A stretch of DNA of 64,000 bases from Oryzias latipes (taxonomy: Eukaryota; Chordata; Actinopteri; Beloniformes; Adrianichthyidae). The notes below the pieces were generated by a model that searched no databases, was not told the origin of the DNA, and saw only the letters and a list, made by a program, of their open reading frames with translations. Of the stretch, positions 45,801 through 60,800 are shown one piece after another. Position numbers and translations under genes: made by a program. Position 1 is the first letter of the stretch, and each line of letters begins with the position of its first letter. The stretch lies in the NCBI RefSeq assembly GCF_002234675.1, contig NC_019859.2, positions 4,309,240 through 4,373,239 of the forward strand, read 5' to 3'.

Positions 45801-48800
45801 ACACACACACCTGTCGGAGCCGCTCCAGCTCCACTTTGTTCTGGCTGAGCAGCAGCTCCATCTCCTGCAGCTTTTCCTTCAGCGTGTAGTTCTCCTGCAG
45901 CGTGTTGATGTACAGCTGCATGGAAACACACAGATGATGAAAAACCCCCACGAAAGCAAAGCACATTTTACACCAGATCCAGCTCCCTGTCATCCAGAAA
46001 CATGTCGGCGCGCAGACACGCGTGGGGAAAGAAACAGGCTCTTTATGTATGTTGAGGCATGTCAGGGGTTCGCGTTCGTTTTTCAGAGCCTGTTGGGCAT
46101 CATTCCTGTCCCAGATTCGTCTGCCTGCACCTGAGCTCTTTGCCCTCAGGAGGGTTTCTCAGGTATGTGTGTGGTGGTAGGGGGGGTCCAGACACGCACC
46201 TTTTTATAGTCTGCAGACAAATCTTCCAGTTGACTCCCCCTGGAGAGACAAGAAGTTGAAGTGGTGAGAAGAGCAGCAGAGACAGTCGTGTCGTCTTCAA
46301 GCACTTCCATTTAAAGACCCACTCTGGTAAAAATGGTGTTTTTGGTGTTTTCACGTGAGTGTTTTCAAGAACATTACGCAGTTTTGAGTATTTCTTTCTT
46401 CAAATTGTTGTGAATCGGGAGCAGATGGAAAACACTGTTGGAAAAAGCTCTTATTTGTGACGTAGAAAATACGCTGCTCTAAGCTCTCCACAACTGGAAG
46501 GGGAAGGGGGGCGGGGTTACTCTGCGCAACGGTCCCGCCCACAATTTAAGAGGCGAATTTCTGCAGAAAGCATGTCACAGAAAAGAACAGGTTTTCTGAT
46601 TTTACCTAAAATAAAACGGCATAATTATAAATAAGAGACCACTGGGAACGCTTTGAAAATGGATCGAAACAGGATCAGAGTGGGACTTTAAACGACTGAA
46701 TCAGCTTACAAACTACATTCATTTCACTTTCAAAAATTTAATCCATTTAATTTTCAAATGTACCTTTTGGTTGTATATCATAAGTAAAAATTATTTTTAA
46801 TTTGAATCTGGAAATCCTGCATTTAAACCAAACAAATGATGCTTTTTGCCACAAAAATAGCTTCTTTTTTTTTTGTAAAAGACACAACCCATCATGACAA
46901 TCCAAACAAATGAGACTCACCCTGAAGTGCTGTTTTCATTCTCCAGCTGACTGCCGTCGCTCTGAAAGGTGAGGTGGTTCACATCGTCATTTCAACAAAA
47001 ACAAACATTTTCTTCTACAAACAAGCATGTCCTAAATGTGTAGACTGCGCGTGGCCGCTGACACGCTCCCGGCTCGTCTGAATACGCCCTGAGCAAATAC
47101 TTTAGATCACTGCGATGTGGAGGCGGACGCATCATGTGGGCCTTTGGCGAAGCAGGTTCTGTTGCTTCAGACCGAAATGGTGCGTCTCGTTCTTCATTGC
47201 AGGGATGGAAACCCTGAACATTCAGAACAGAACTGAAACTCCAACCGCGTCAGGAATCTTTACCGATACCATCGACTGTATCTGAGACCTGGACTGAGCG
47301 AGCGTGACCTCACCCAGAGAAAACGCTTTACCTCCAGCTCCAACCAAATCAAGTCGACTCAGTGGCCGTTTTCTTCTGCGGTACAAACGTCAACATGTTA
47401 GAGACAGGAAGCTGTGATTGGTCCGAGTCGGACTGAGTCAACGTTTCTATGGCAACCCCTCTCACTAATAATCAGGATCGAGAATCACGTGAAAGAGGGC
47501 TACAAGAAATCTGTCAAATGAACCTTTTTGATGTGGGACCACCTACTTTTAGTGAGGTCAGTTTATAACTTGAATAACTAATATTACAGAAAAATCTGAA
47601 AAAGAATTTTGGATTCACAAATAGAAAGACTGACTAACAGCTGTTTGTTTCTCTATAGAAGTCTTTAAGATTTTTGCTTCTTGGAGCCAAAAAGTACTTC
47701 CTGTTTGGAACACCAAGGGGGAGGAGTCACTCAGTCCAGTTCTCATATACAGTCGATGGCAAATATTATTCAATTAATATCCTTATTTTTTTAAATATGA
47801 ACACTCAAAAATCTGAGTTTACGACTGCAGAATCAGAGTTCATCCTAAAATCCTGCTGACATAACTGGAGGACACACTGCTGTTAAAACAACAACAGCTT
47901 TCAAACTTCCTCTGGTTAGTCAGACAGTCTGTTCATAAACAAAGACGCTCCTGTCGCATGTGGGCGGAGCTACAGCCAAACCTTTATAGCCTCTTCACCA
48001 AATGGGTGCATTGAGTGTGCATCTCATATTCCAACTTATAACGATCAGATTCTCCTCCTTGTTGGTCTCCTCTATCATCAACACGATTGGTTGACGTGAC
48101 TCAAGTTCAGCAAAGTTCAGATATTTAAACTTTGGAAACATTGCGCTACGACGCCAGACCAATGCAAATGGATCTCTGATGCCGTCTGTTCATTGGCTTA
48201 ACATTGAAACCGACCGGCCCCTGATGCGCGAACCGTGTTCGGTGTGAACGCAGCTCAACTCAGACTCTCCATCATGGCAGGACTTCCCCTGCAAAGACAG
48301 CTGAAATCCACTGCTTACTTCCTCCAGCTTCACCACCCCGGTGGAGCGTCTTTCCCTCCTGATTCGCCTCCTGTCCCTCTCTGCCAGGTGCTTGTTGCTG
48401 TCCGTCTCCACCTGCTTCAACGGGTCGGTGTCTGAAAGGGTAACGAGAAAACGGGCGGCGTAAAACATGCTGGAAAGGAAGAATGCTGTCAAAGAAGGAA
48501 ACGGGGACAATTAAACAACCGAATACAGAGAAGGAATTTACGTTAGATCAATATTTGATGTGACAACACTTTGCCTTCAAAATAGCATCAGTTTTTTTTA
48601 TTTTTGTCTGGTAGGTTCACCTCAGGACTAACCGCAGATCTTCTGTGGATGTCTACTCTCACACATCCTTCTGTTTCTTCATGTAATCCTTCAGGCTCCA
48701 CGATGCTGCGATGAGGACCCTGTGTGGTCGCGGCCATCACCTCACGTTCTTCTCATTCTTCTCTGTGCTGAAGACAGTTCCTGATGATGACTTTGGCTGG

Positions 48801-51800
48801 ATGTTTGGGTCGTTCTGCTGCTGCACAATAAATTAGTGGCCCTCCTGATGGAGAGGCCTCTGGTTTGACCATTAAGACCAATCAAGAACCTCAGGAACCT
48901 CCACCATGCTTCCCAGTTACCTGTAGATGATCATTATTCTCCAGTCCTTCCACAGTTTTGCTGTAAATAAATGTGAAATATTGGACTCTTCTGCAGCCTT
49001 TTCTGTCCCGTTTTCCTGCATCTCCAGGCTTCATTCCTTCGTTGTAAGTTTAGCTTTTTGCCTCAACTCTTCCATGAAGACCTCTTCTTCACCGGACAGT
49101 CGATGGATCTACTGGAGTCACTCTGCCAGTTCTGGACACCGTCTGATTCCAAAGCTTGATGCGTCTTTCGTCTGCTGAACTAAGCTTCTTTGGTTGATCC
49201 CAGCGTCTATCATCCTCAATGATTTCCTTAAAAGAGCTTGGACACTCAGTCTGCTTTGAAATCTTTGTCTGGGAAAGACAACCGAGGGTCTTGTTGCTGT
49301 CAAACGGTCTTTGCGTAGCTTTTCCACTTTCCTCTGAAGTCTCCTACGGCGGTTTCTGTCCATGACTGGGTTTCAAACGCCGTGTGATGTGAAGGTCTGT
49401 TGGGTAGACCTGGTCCTTCAAACACCCGACTGGAATCCTAGTCTTTGTCCAATTGTTTCTATAAAATTGATGCTGGTTTAAAGGCAAAAGGTAGAAACAC
49501 CAACTGCTGCTTTGGTTTAGATTTGTTTTTTTTATGTGCTTACCGGTACTTTGCATTTATTTAATTGATAAAAAAGACAATGAATACTTATATTTCTCTC
49601 TTTATAGCATTTTTCACACCTGCTTTAAGCTTTTCACAGAACAGTATTCAGTGTTAATATTTGTTTTAAATAGATGTTTTTTTTTCTCTTTATGTCACCT
49701 CTGACGACCTTACAGAGCTGTAAATCACAGAAGTGCTTCGTTTGGCCTTTCACACAATATTAGTCATTAATTTTTTACATAAGAAAAAAAACTGAAAACA
49801 TTCATAAAGCAAAGGGGAAGCTGAAAAAGCCCTGCAAACAGACCACCTCCAACATTCACACAGAAACCCAAATGAGGCGTGCAGAAACAGAGAATCAACC
49901 ACCGAGGCGTTCAGGAGGAGCGGGAAAAAACCACATTTCCTACTGGTAGTTGCTTCTCGTTTTGTTGCTACACTAAACTGAGGTTGAGTTTCTTTAAAGC
50001 AGAACCTGTTTTAAACCATTTTTATAAACAAATGCTATCATTTCATTTAAACAAATGCACTTTTGCCGTTTTCCAAGAGCCCTCTGAGCCAAAGCTGCGC
50101 TCTCACCTCTTTCGGCGGGCGTGACGGTGACGATGGGGCTCACAGATTGGACGTTGCGAGGTGGGGAGTCCACAGCTTTACCCACGTTCTTCTCTGCCTC
50201 CTTCAGATCAGTCAGAGTCACACCCTGAGAGCACACAGCGAGAAAAAAACCCAGAAGGTCACAGCAGAGACAAGCGGACGCCTTCACACCTCAGCAGCTT
50301 CACAGCTCTGAGCTGCTGTGGAGATACGGAGTAATATAGAATAACGAGCTTCCGTCGTCAAACCACATCCAGAGAACACTATTTAACATTCTGTTCTTTA
50401 ATGGAGACACTTTGATGAATGATTCAATAGATAATCCAACCCTGAATGTGGTTAAATAGGACGTTACTGCCTAGTTTTATAACTACAAAATCAGATAAAC
50501 AGGTCCGTTTAAAATAAAAAGTCTCAGATGAGTTCATGTTTTAACATTTAAACCACAAACTTTCTTAAACTGAGCATTAAGGCCGGGAGATTCCCTGGTA
50601 AGTCTTTGCTGTTGTTTTTTTTTCTGTAAAAACATGAAACCACTTCAGAACACATCAGACGTGTTTATCAAAATACCAGCTCAACACGCAGGAACCCGTA
50701 TCTCCTGCTGGGAGATCGGCAGCACAGAGCTGAGCGGCTTCTGGCTCAACATGAGGAGAACAAACAGCCTCACTCTAATATATGTATTTAATGTATTTCC
50801 ACTCCAGTATGTTTTCATAATGCAGGGTCACATGAGCGTATTTTCTTTAAAAAAAACACACCGTCAGTAGCTAATAAAGACTTCATCACCTCAACCGGGA
50901 TGAAGAAAAGCGTCTTCAGCGGCCGGAAAGAGTCTTAAAACCTTCAGAAAGTATGTTGAGAGCTTTCCTCGCCTCTTTCAAAGCATATTAACAGTTTTGA
51001 AGAAAGACTTTTATCCCACATGTGATCTTTTTCCAACTAAACTGATAAGTTCGGCGTGTTTTCATGATCTTGTCTTTTTCTAAAGAAGACCTTCTTTAGG
51101 AAGAACTGATGCTTTAAATTTCTTTTTTTTTTTAGATACTGTAATAGAAAACCTCATCCTCCTTATCTCTCTAGTGTCCTTATTTCTCTTTTTTAAAATT
51201 CTTACAGACTTGATTTTATCGGACGGGAAACCCCAAAGGAATACATTTTTTTGGTGATTTAACCTGGTTATCGCAGGTGAATTATCACCAATCTTTATAC
51301 CTGAGTGGAGCGGCGAGACTGCCGCATTAGTCTGGAGCGAGCTTTCCTCTGAGACTCAGACTCTTCGTCTCTAACTGGAGCCTGGAACCTAGAAACACAA
51401 AACTCCTGCGTTAGAGGTTTTTCAATCTGATCGAAGCAGCCCAGATGTTGGGTCTTCTGTGTTTACTGTTTGGGTTGCAGTTGTTTCTTGTCGGCGTTGG
51501 GCGACTCGGCTGCGACGTCCCTCGCCTGGGGAGTTGGCTGGACTCTGGCGGTGCGGCTCGCCTTGTCCTGCTCCTTCTCCTCCTTCTCGTCTTTCTCCTC
51601 TGGTGTCTGAACCTCAACAAAGAGAGGGAAGAAGCAGAAAAATAGCAACATTTATTGTCTAAATAACCAAAAATCAAGTGGCTTTCATTGTAGCATTAAC
51701 GTGTTTCTGTGGACAAAAACTAAACAGATAATTCCTTTCAATTTACTTTATCTATTTAGGATGGGCCAATCAGGAATCCTCAGATAAACGCCTACACTCT

Positions 51801-54800
51801 TGCATTTAAGAGACGTTTTGATGCCCTTATATGCAGATGACACTGTTATATCAGTTCAGAGTCCAAACCTGTTGAAGATTTAGATTCTGCAGGTCACTGA
51901 GCTTCTTTAAAACAACTTTTTGGTGCTTTTAAAGAATTCTAAAACTTTAGTAAAATTTTAAATGATTCAATCAGTGGCTCAGTACAAACGTCTTGAGTTT
52001 TTAAATGACGACTCCTGGTCAAAACTACGGTTTTATTCAGATTTTTTTTCGTGTGTATGCTTCCTTCTTGTCTGTACTGGACTATGTGATGTAATCTAAG
52101 TGGGCATTTTTAGGCTTTAAAGTGTTTATCATGACGCACTGAGATTTGTAGACACACAAGTTGACGTATCTGTACGCAACCATTACAGATGTTTGTTTTT
52201 CAAAGTAACTAGGCCTTTGCTCACAAGATTTTATACATCCAGAAATCCGTTCCAGCGGGTTGGAAAAAGCTGCAGAGCACATTCTAGTGAAAAGAGACGG
52301 TTCCTGTAAATATTTTTAAAAATATTTCTACTCAATGAGCTTCCAGGCGCCAATGCTGTGGAAGAACCGTAAGAGTCGGCTCATGTCAGAATGCCTTTCC
52401 TGGTTAAAGAATGTTATAATTATAATAATCCTCATCTTTACTCTTTTGGTGTCGGTGAAGCTAAACATTCAGATGACAGGAACTGGGTTTTATTGCTGTT
52501 AGGACAAAGTCCTCACTGTAAAAAGTTGTCGTTACCTTGAAATACCTTTAAAGAAAACTAAAAGTCCCAGCATGAAATATATAGAAATAAAGCAACTAGA
52601 ACATGTATCCAAAGAAAACTTTCCAAAAACCTGCTATGTGCTTTGGGTGGGGGAGTGTCAGAGTTACAAAACCGATCTGCTTCTATAGTTTTGAAATGCT
52701 TTTTATGATGTTTCAGGATTTGATTTGAGCACAAAATGTTCTAAATTCTTAACATTTAAGCTCAGTTTGAGTCAGTTGGAGACATCTAGTGCAATAAAAG
52801 TGACATTTTCTGCCTTACGAAGGTGATATTATTTTGTTTTACACTGTGACTGAGTTTAATTATGTATTATATCTGCTCACTATAGTCTTTGGGTCCACAA
52901 CCGTCACCACTTAAAGAGCCATTCGGGTCGATTTCTCACTGACCACAACTCAGCAGGAGCCAGAAATTTTTATTTCACCATTTAGTAAAAACTAAAACAC
53001 TCATTTGAATTTATATTAATGTTACTATTATGGTAAATATAAAAAAAATAAGTTTTTTTTGCATAAATAAAATATAAATTGCCTTTTTTCAAAATATGTA
53101 ATAGTTTCTAACTATTGAGGATCACATAACTTTCTTTAAAAACAGAAGAAACCCTGTTTTACATAGAATCATCCAAATGCAGTAAAAGAAATGTCACAAA
53201 TGTAAAAAAAAAAAAGTTTCTTTGACTATTTGTGGTGCATTTCAGCCATAAATGAGTAAATCTAACAAATCAAACTAAATTAACCCTAATGAAGTGATCC
53301 TTACTGTAAAATTCTTGAAGTTTATGTAAAAAGTGAAAATCCGTTTATTATCTGGTGTGCTTTAATCCTAGTCCAACTGAACTTCTGTGGTTCACGCCTC
53401 AAAATCTGTTAAAATATTAGTGATAGGAATGAAGCCACATGTGGCTCCGGAGCATCGGGTTGCAGACCGCTGCTCTAGTCCCTCCACAGTGATATATTTA
53501 AATGAGTCTGTTATAATATGAAGAGCAAAGAGGAAACATGTCGTGACTTCTGAATCCTTTATGCAATCCAACCGTAGAGATGATAAAATATCTTTTGCTC
53601 ACATAACTCAAGAGAATCCACCAAAAAACAAAAACTTGTTCAAGTCTCCACAGGTTAAACACAACGCACAAATATTAAAGTGGCAACCGTAGCAAAACGG
53701 AGCTTTTACTCAAGAAAGGGAACAGTTTCTTCAGTTATATGGGCCTGGTCTGGTTTTGTGACTTATAGGGCCCATACCATGCTATTCTTAAGCCCTTCAT
53801 AGTAAATAATATATTCATGTATTTGATAGTATATTACCTTTGGCACACACAAAAGAATACACTTTTTTTTTTCATTTTCCTGACTTCTTTCCCAAACAGG
53901 TGGCAAGATGACTTGATATCTGAGGCTCCGCCTTTCTCTCCTTGTGGGTGCCGCCCATTTCATGACGTCTTCCTAGAGCCGGACTCGGCAGCGTGTCTGC
54001 ATTTCTTTCACCAAAACAATCAACATCCAAACTTTTGTAAAGGTGGATGTGCATATTGTGCATATAAAATGAAAGTGTTATTGCCCAACAGCGCTAGCTC
54101 TGTGGTGAAAGTGTGTGTGTGTTAGCCTGGGGGCGGAGCTGGCAGCACAGACTCTTCCTGGAAGGGGCTGTTCTCCCCCGTCCACTGTGGGTTGGGAGGG
54201 GTTGTTGCTCAGAGAGCAGGTTTTTAGAGGAATACTTAGAAACAGTTCGAAATGGCGCTTTGGGGTTTCTTTTCGTGAGGAATGAAGATTATAATTACAA
54301 TTAAAAGCTCAAAAAATTGATATTGCATGGTAGAGGCCCTTTACGACTTGGAGCAACACGCTGCAAAATCTGTTGCTACCAAAAGTCAGAGTATGACGAG
54401 TTTGTTTAAACACCTGAAACAGAGGCTCTCTGTGGAGTGGGAGAGGTGCTGCTCTCTACAAGATGCTCTAGCTAGCAGCAGCACACAAAACAGCATTTTT
54501 ACAGCTTTAATTGCAATTCAAATTCAGGTCAATTCCCAAAGGAAATACAAGTTTTTTTTAAATATATATTTTTGTTTAAAAGGAGGACGAAAAAAAGAAT
54601 AAATTCAAACTGGAAATTGAATTTGTTGTGATAAAATCTGAGATGTTATCTTTAGGCCCTCCTTCAAAGTAGAATGAAACTCTCCCCCTGGCATCCTGTG
54701 CCTCTTCTGAAATGACTGCAGCACTTTGCAGTTCCCACTTTGAAGCCCTCCTAAAGAACATGCAGTTGTGAAACTGAATATGCGATTTCACATCACACTC

Positions 54801-57800
54801 ACACACTTTGCTTCACAAACCAAAGCCGTTTCCTGCAACAGAAACGCCGCTGTCGCCTCTGACGCCATTTTTGTTTCCACCGACAATATAAATGGTCTTA
54901 ACGGTTTTATACACAAAACGTCCTCAAACCAGTTTAATCCTCTTTGGTATTAATTGTTTACACATGTTTTTGAATGCTGCAGTGTGATTGGTTTGTACCT
55001 TCTCAGCAGGACTGGCTGTGGCCACACTCTCCGAGTCTGGACTGGAAACAGTGGAGCTCTCTGGGTGAAAGAGAACAGACGTCTTTTGTAACGTGTGCCA
55101 TGAGTCACACTTTGAGCGGCTGAATGAGGCGTTCAGGGGCAGGAGGGTTTACCCGGACTGCTCTCCTTCTCCTCGCTCAGGCTCCCCGAGACGCCCCTCT
55201 CTTTGGACTGGTCCTGCACGCTCAGCTTGTCTTTGCTGCTCATCCTGCACACTGAACTCCTGGAAACAAGAACAAAAAAAGCTCATCTAACTTCAGACAG
55301 AGCAGCATCAAACACATTAAAGGCCAACTCCAAGGAAAATCACATTTTTGGAGGTTTTAACATCTTCTTGTTGAATTTTTCTCATGATGGAGAAGATATA
55401 TATAAAGACAATTAAGATTAAAATAGCCTGAGTATTTCTTGATTAAAATCACGATGAATCAGGAAAAAAATACAGTTTGAAAAAGCTTGTAGTTGTTGGT
55501 AGAAACTAAAAATTGGCAGGCTAAAGGCTCCCTCCTCCGCTCTATTCTGGTACATCCACTTCTAGACAAATAGATGCACAGACGTCTTTGTTTTCCTCGT
55601 CTGAGCTGGAATCTGGATCTAAACTGTGCGGCTGGATAACTCCGACATTGCTCTCCTATTTTGGTTGCACTGCTAATATTACCTGTAAGCTAGCGAGAGA
55701 GTATAAACAAAGGGATGATGGGAAATCAGCACAAGCCTACTCCCCGCAAACACAACCTAGAGGCATATTTCTGATTAACTCCTGCCGCTCTGCAGTAAGT
55801 ATGTCGTACAAAACGACAGGTTTTTTGTTGTTGTTTTTTTTGGGCTAAAAACAGAATAATCCTACTTTAAAGAACACTGTGAACCCTTTGAAAACAGACC
55901 AAAGGATGATCAGAAAATACAGAACTTCCAGTTTGATACCCACCTCCTCTTCTTGTTTTGTGCAAGAGTGCCTTGTTGGTTCTGCCTGTCTAGTTTGGAC
56001 TGTTCATTCCGCCACTGAAATGGGTCCAAAGAAAAACACTCAGCTCCTTAAGGCCATGAACTTTTTTTTCCATTTAAATGCAAAACATTTCCTACGTTGT
56101 CTTGTTTCTGTGACAACTCCTCCAGGAGCCCCTCCACACTTTCATCTGCCACTTCAAACGGTGTCAGACCCTGAAAAATGTCACCAAGCAAAGAGGAGAA
56201 AAGTGATAAGTTATCAGAACAGGGCTGAAAACAGAACTGAGAAGTTAAAAAAAAGCTAGTTTCCGATCCTCACCGCATTGCTGCGAGCCTGCATGTTGCA
56301 GAGCTGTTCAGCCAGTATGCGGCACGCTTCCTCCTGACCCCAGTGAGCGGCAGCGTGGAGAGGCGTCCAGCCGTCATGGTCTGTAGCAGACACGTCCAGC
56401 CCGCACTGACACAGGATCCTGGAAGATCCCAGATCCGAGACCGTCAGTGACAACGACTATTATTTTCATTACCGATCAAGCCGGAGCGCTCACTTCAGAG
56501 CTTCTATGTAGCCTTTGGCGGCCGCCACATGCAGCGGGGTGGCCCCTGTTCTTGGATGATGAACGTTGTCAGGGGGGCCGTCCACCAGCCACACCCGTGC
56601 GTCTTTCATGATTTGCTCCTCCTCCAGCCGTTTAGCTGCCTCCAAGTCCACACCTGGAAACGGGAAAAATGCTTTAATTTGAAATTTCAAAGGAAGTCCA
56701 CCAAATTAACGAATGGCTGCCAAACACTGCCATTGAACATGTGACACCCACGCCACACTACCAGAGCCGGTCTGATGCAGCCTGACTCTGTCCACTTCAG
56801 GGGAAAACACCTGAGCTTCTGCAGAACCCGTTTTTACCTGATCTTCTGCAGACGCAGCAAACAAAGATGGCCGTGCTTGTCTCTGTGGACTGAGAGAGCG
56901 AGACATCGCCCAACCACATACAGTCAACTCGGTCGCCATTGTTTCACGATACGGACGCCAGACTACGTCAGTAAGCCGTGATCAGTCTGAGACAGAATGA
57001 GTAAACATTTCTATGGCAACCCCTTTCTTCAAACAGGAGTGAGCTTGTTGTAAGGCCACACCCCCCCACCACTTGAAAGCCGAATCTGTCAATCAAACAT
57101 TTCGAAAGCTAAATGTGGGGCCAGCAGGCACGGTTTATTCTTTTCTGCTCATCGTTAGGTTTACATTTCATCGTTTTTGCATCAAATGGATTTTCTGAGG
57201 AGACACCGACGGGCGATTGGTCATCGGACCGCATGAGGAGATGTTTCTGACCACAAAGCTCAACGATGGTTCTGCTAATTCAATGAAAAATAAATGCAAG
57301 GGATTCATATTAAGTGAAGACAAAAGCTCTCAAAGCAAACAGAAAATCTGAATTTACATCAAAATACACATTCACCTTAGAAATTCCATCAGCAAAATGC
57401 TCAACTTAATAGAAAATCTTTTATAAAGATCAACACTTGACACCCAACGGGAAAATGGTCAACAATCAAGGAGCTGATAACTGACGTTTAAAATGGGGTT
57501 CTAGAAAATAAAAGATCTGATTGCCTCGAAGCCTCAGAGGAGCTGGAGGAGGTCAACGTGTCTGAGATGCATTCGGGGTTTGAGAAGAGGTCACTGTAAA
57601 AGCAATGAAATGTGTCCATTTCTGCTGATAAATGCCTTACAGATGAGTTTCTACGCACAATAATGGCAGCATTACTTTCGTGTTTGAATGTGAATTTTAA
57701 ACTAAATACTGCATCCCTTATAGCAGCGGTCTCCAAACCTTTTCAAGCCACAAACCGGTTTAACGTCAGACAATATTTTCACGGACGAGACTTTTTTTAA

Positions 57801-60800
57801 ATTCCCTTAATGACCCACTCCAATGAAATTTGTTGTTTGGGTATTTTTTTAACATGTTCTTGTGGCATTTTCCTAATGATAGAGGACATTTTTAAAGAAT
57901 CTTAAGCCTACAATTGTGTTTCTGAGTATTTCTTTATTTACATTGTTGTGAATCAGGAGCAGATTAAAAAACTGCTGCTGGAAAAAGTTTGTAGTTGTTG
58001 TGAACAAACGACATTCGGCAGACCACACGCTCCCTGTTTCGATCCATTCAGATGCAAACACTTGCAGACAAATGGATCCATGTGCGTCTGTTTACCCCAC
58101 CTGAGCTGAAATCTGGATCAAAACTGTACGCCTGTTAACTTTGTCAGCAGTAAGCGTGGCCGATTTAAGAAAGTAGCAGAGGATTTTTGACACGTGACCG
58201 TTTCCAAGCGTCAAGAATGAGTCGGCTGTGGTGAGAAAAATTCAGCAGTTCTCCAAAATAAAGCTTCTTTCAGAATCAAATAAATAAAACGGGAAAAATG
58301 TAGGTCCTGAAATTTTTCTCTACGGACCAATACCAACTGTCCTACAGTACAGTACCGGTCCATGGCCCGGGGATTGGGGACCACTGCTTTAAAGGTGAAG
58401 GGGGAAAAAAAAAGGTACTTTGTTGACCAAACGCCACCGCCGTTCTCCACACAGACCACGTGACGTCCTGATGATTTCTCACCCATCTTCTGGCTGTAAC
58501 GCTGAAGGAGCGACTCTGTGGTTTCATCAATCGCCAGGTCCAGCGGAACTTCGCCGTCACAATTCACAGCAGAAAGACTTGCTCCTTTCTGCAAAAGGTA
58601 TCTGATAAAATAAACAAGAACAATCTGTTCAGAATAAAACTCTCATTTAGAGGAGAACCCAGCGATCGCATCATTCTATAACATTATCTGTTGAGATGCA
58701 CCTCCACAGGGAGGACAGAAATACTCATCACCAACAGGAAAAAAAAAACTTTACAGAACAAAACCATGACAAATGTTCAGAACAGCTCGAGTCTGGGTGA
58801 GTCATGCGTCAGCTGTCTAACATGACAGCAATGTTAGCATTGTGGAATCAGAAACTGTCACCCACGCTCCCTTCTGACTTGGTTTTATTTTTGACAATGG
58901 CCACTTGTAGAAAATTACACAGTTGGACTTTTGTGTTGTGCTGTCAGATTACACACTCTGCTATGTCGGGGTGGCCGCAGGAGGAAGCGGCGTGCAACGC
59001 CGTCCATCCCTCGCTGTCAACCTGGTTCACTTTGGCACCGTGATCCAAGAGGAACACGACAATTTCCAAGCTGCCGTCGATGCAGGCCTGTGAGGCACAG
59101 AATCCCCAAAAAAAGAGACATTTTACACGATATTTCACCTAAACCTCCAAGGCGGGGAGGAGTGAGGATTTCACCTGATGAAGAGCAGTGATGCCGTCAG
59201 CGTTGGAGCAGTTTATGAGGTCTGCCACGCCGTCCTCGTTCACCATCTGCTTGGCCTCCTCCAGCATCATTTTGGCCTCCTCCGTGTCCCCACTTGCACA
59301 TGTAGCCAGGAATTCAGCCGCCCTGTCAAACCTCACCCGTTTCCTACAGACGCAGAACGGAGACAAAGACGGACGGCTTTGCTGAAATGTTGTTTGGCCT
59401 TTTAGAAAATCATGCTGTGCAGGAAATCAAAGTTCTATCACACTTGAAAATTCCCAAATAGGTTGTAAGAAAGATTTAGGGAGAAATCATCCCAGCAATC
59501 ACTACGGTTTCTAATTCTTTTCAAGAGGAAGAAGCGTGTCGACTTCATGGTCTGAAAAGACCAAAAAACCTGTGAAAACCATGAAAACTATTTCATGATA
59601 AATGCATGAAAAAGACAAAGTTTCTAGTTCAGACACGACCCGGAAGTACAACTGTTATTTGCAGTGCTGTACTAAGGTGGAGAACAGACGAAAACACTCA
59701 AAATGAGTCATTCTGAAAGACTTTTCCACTGCACACATCTATTTTTGTGAAGAAAATCTGGCATTCGTGGACCAAATCAATTCATAACAGTCATAAATAA
59801 GAATAATTCCTTCGTTGTTGTTTACATTGTCATGTAAAAGAATAAAAATAATAAATAAAAAAAAAACAAATAAACAAAAAGGCAGATTTTGGTTCAAATG
59901 CAAAACAATGTTTTTTTCCAAACAAGATTAGGACCTGAACTAAAAGTGGGCAAAGAAAAATCGAAAATAAAAAACCCTCACATGGTTCTCAGGTCAAATT
60001 CTAGTCGCTATAAAATATCTTTAAATCCTATTTTTAAGCTTTCAGTGCTTCACAGCAGTGGTGCACAGTCTTAATTACGTTATAAGAGGTGCCATTGAGC
60101 AGGAAAGGAACCAAAACTTCGTCGTTTATTGGTTGAAGAAAGAAGATCTTTGGTTAACTGAACAGAAAATAACTTTTCTCAGACTACTTAAGTTATTTCT
60201 TTTTTTTCTAATTCTCAGTTGAGAAAGTAAATGTACTGCATCTTTAATTAAAGCACTAGTCAAACCATGAAGTCACAGCCTTAAAGTTGAGTTCCACCAT
60301 TCGTTTTACTGTGCCTTCGCTAAACTTTAATGCTTTATAAAGTTCCATCAATCTATCATCGATGCCTACTTTGTCTGATAGCTTATGGGGTTGCTGGAGC
60401 CCGTCCCAGTTCTTATTGTAAGAACAACCTGGTCATTTCACCAGAGAGGGTCTCAGGTCGACACAAACTCGCTCCAGAAGAAAATAAGGGTCTTTATTTA
60501 GTTGAAACATATTTTGGGACTCAGAGGAAACAAATTTACCAAAAATACATAAAAGTTTACAAAGAAAAACCCAGAGAATAAACCAGAACAGTTCTTAGAG
60601 TAATAACATAACAAATATTCCATTTGCCTGATTCTTATTGCCTATAAAACAAGAACCGCATGAACCCAAATCAGGACTATAATGATTGTTTGAAAACAAA
60701 TGTTATATAGAAAATTATAGGAGTGCAACTGAAAATCTTGTTTTTTCAGGTAAATACTAAAATAGTGAACTAAGTCAGAAGATATTTACTTATTGTGAAT

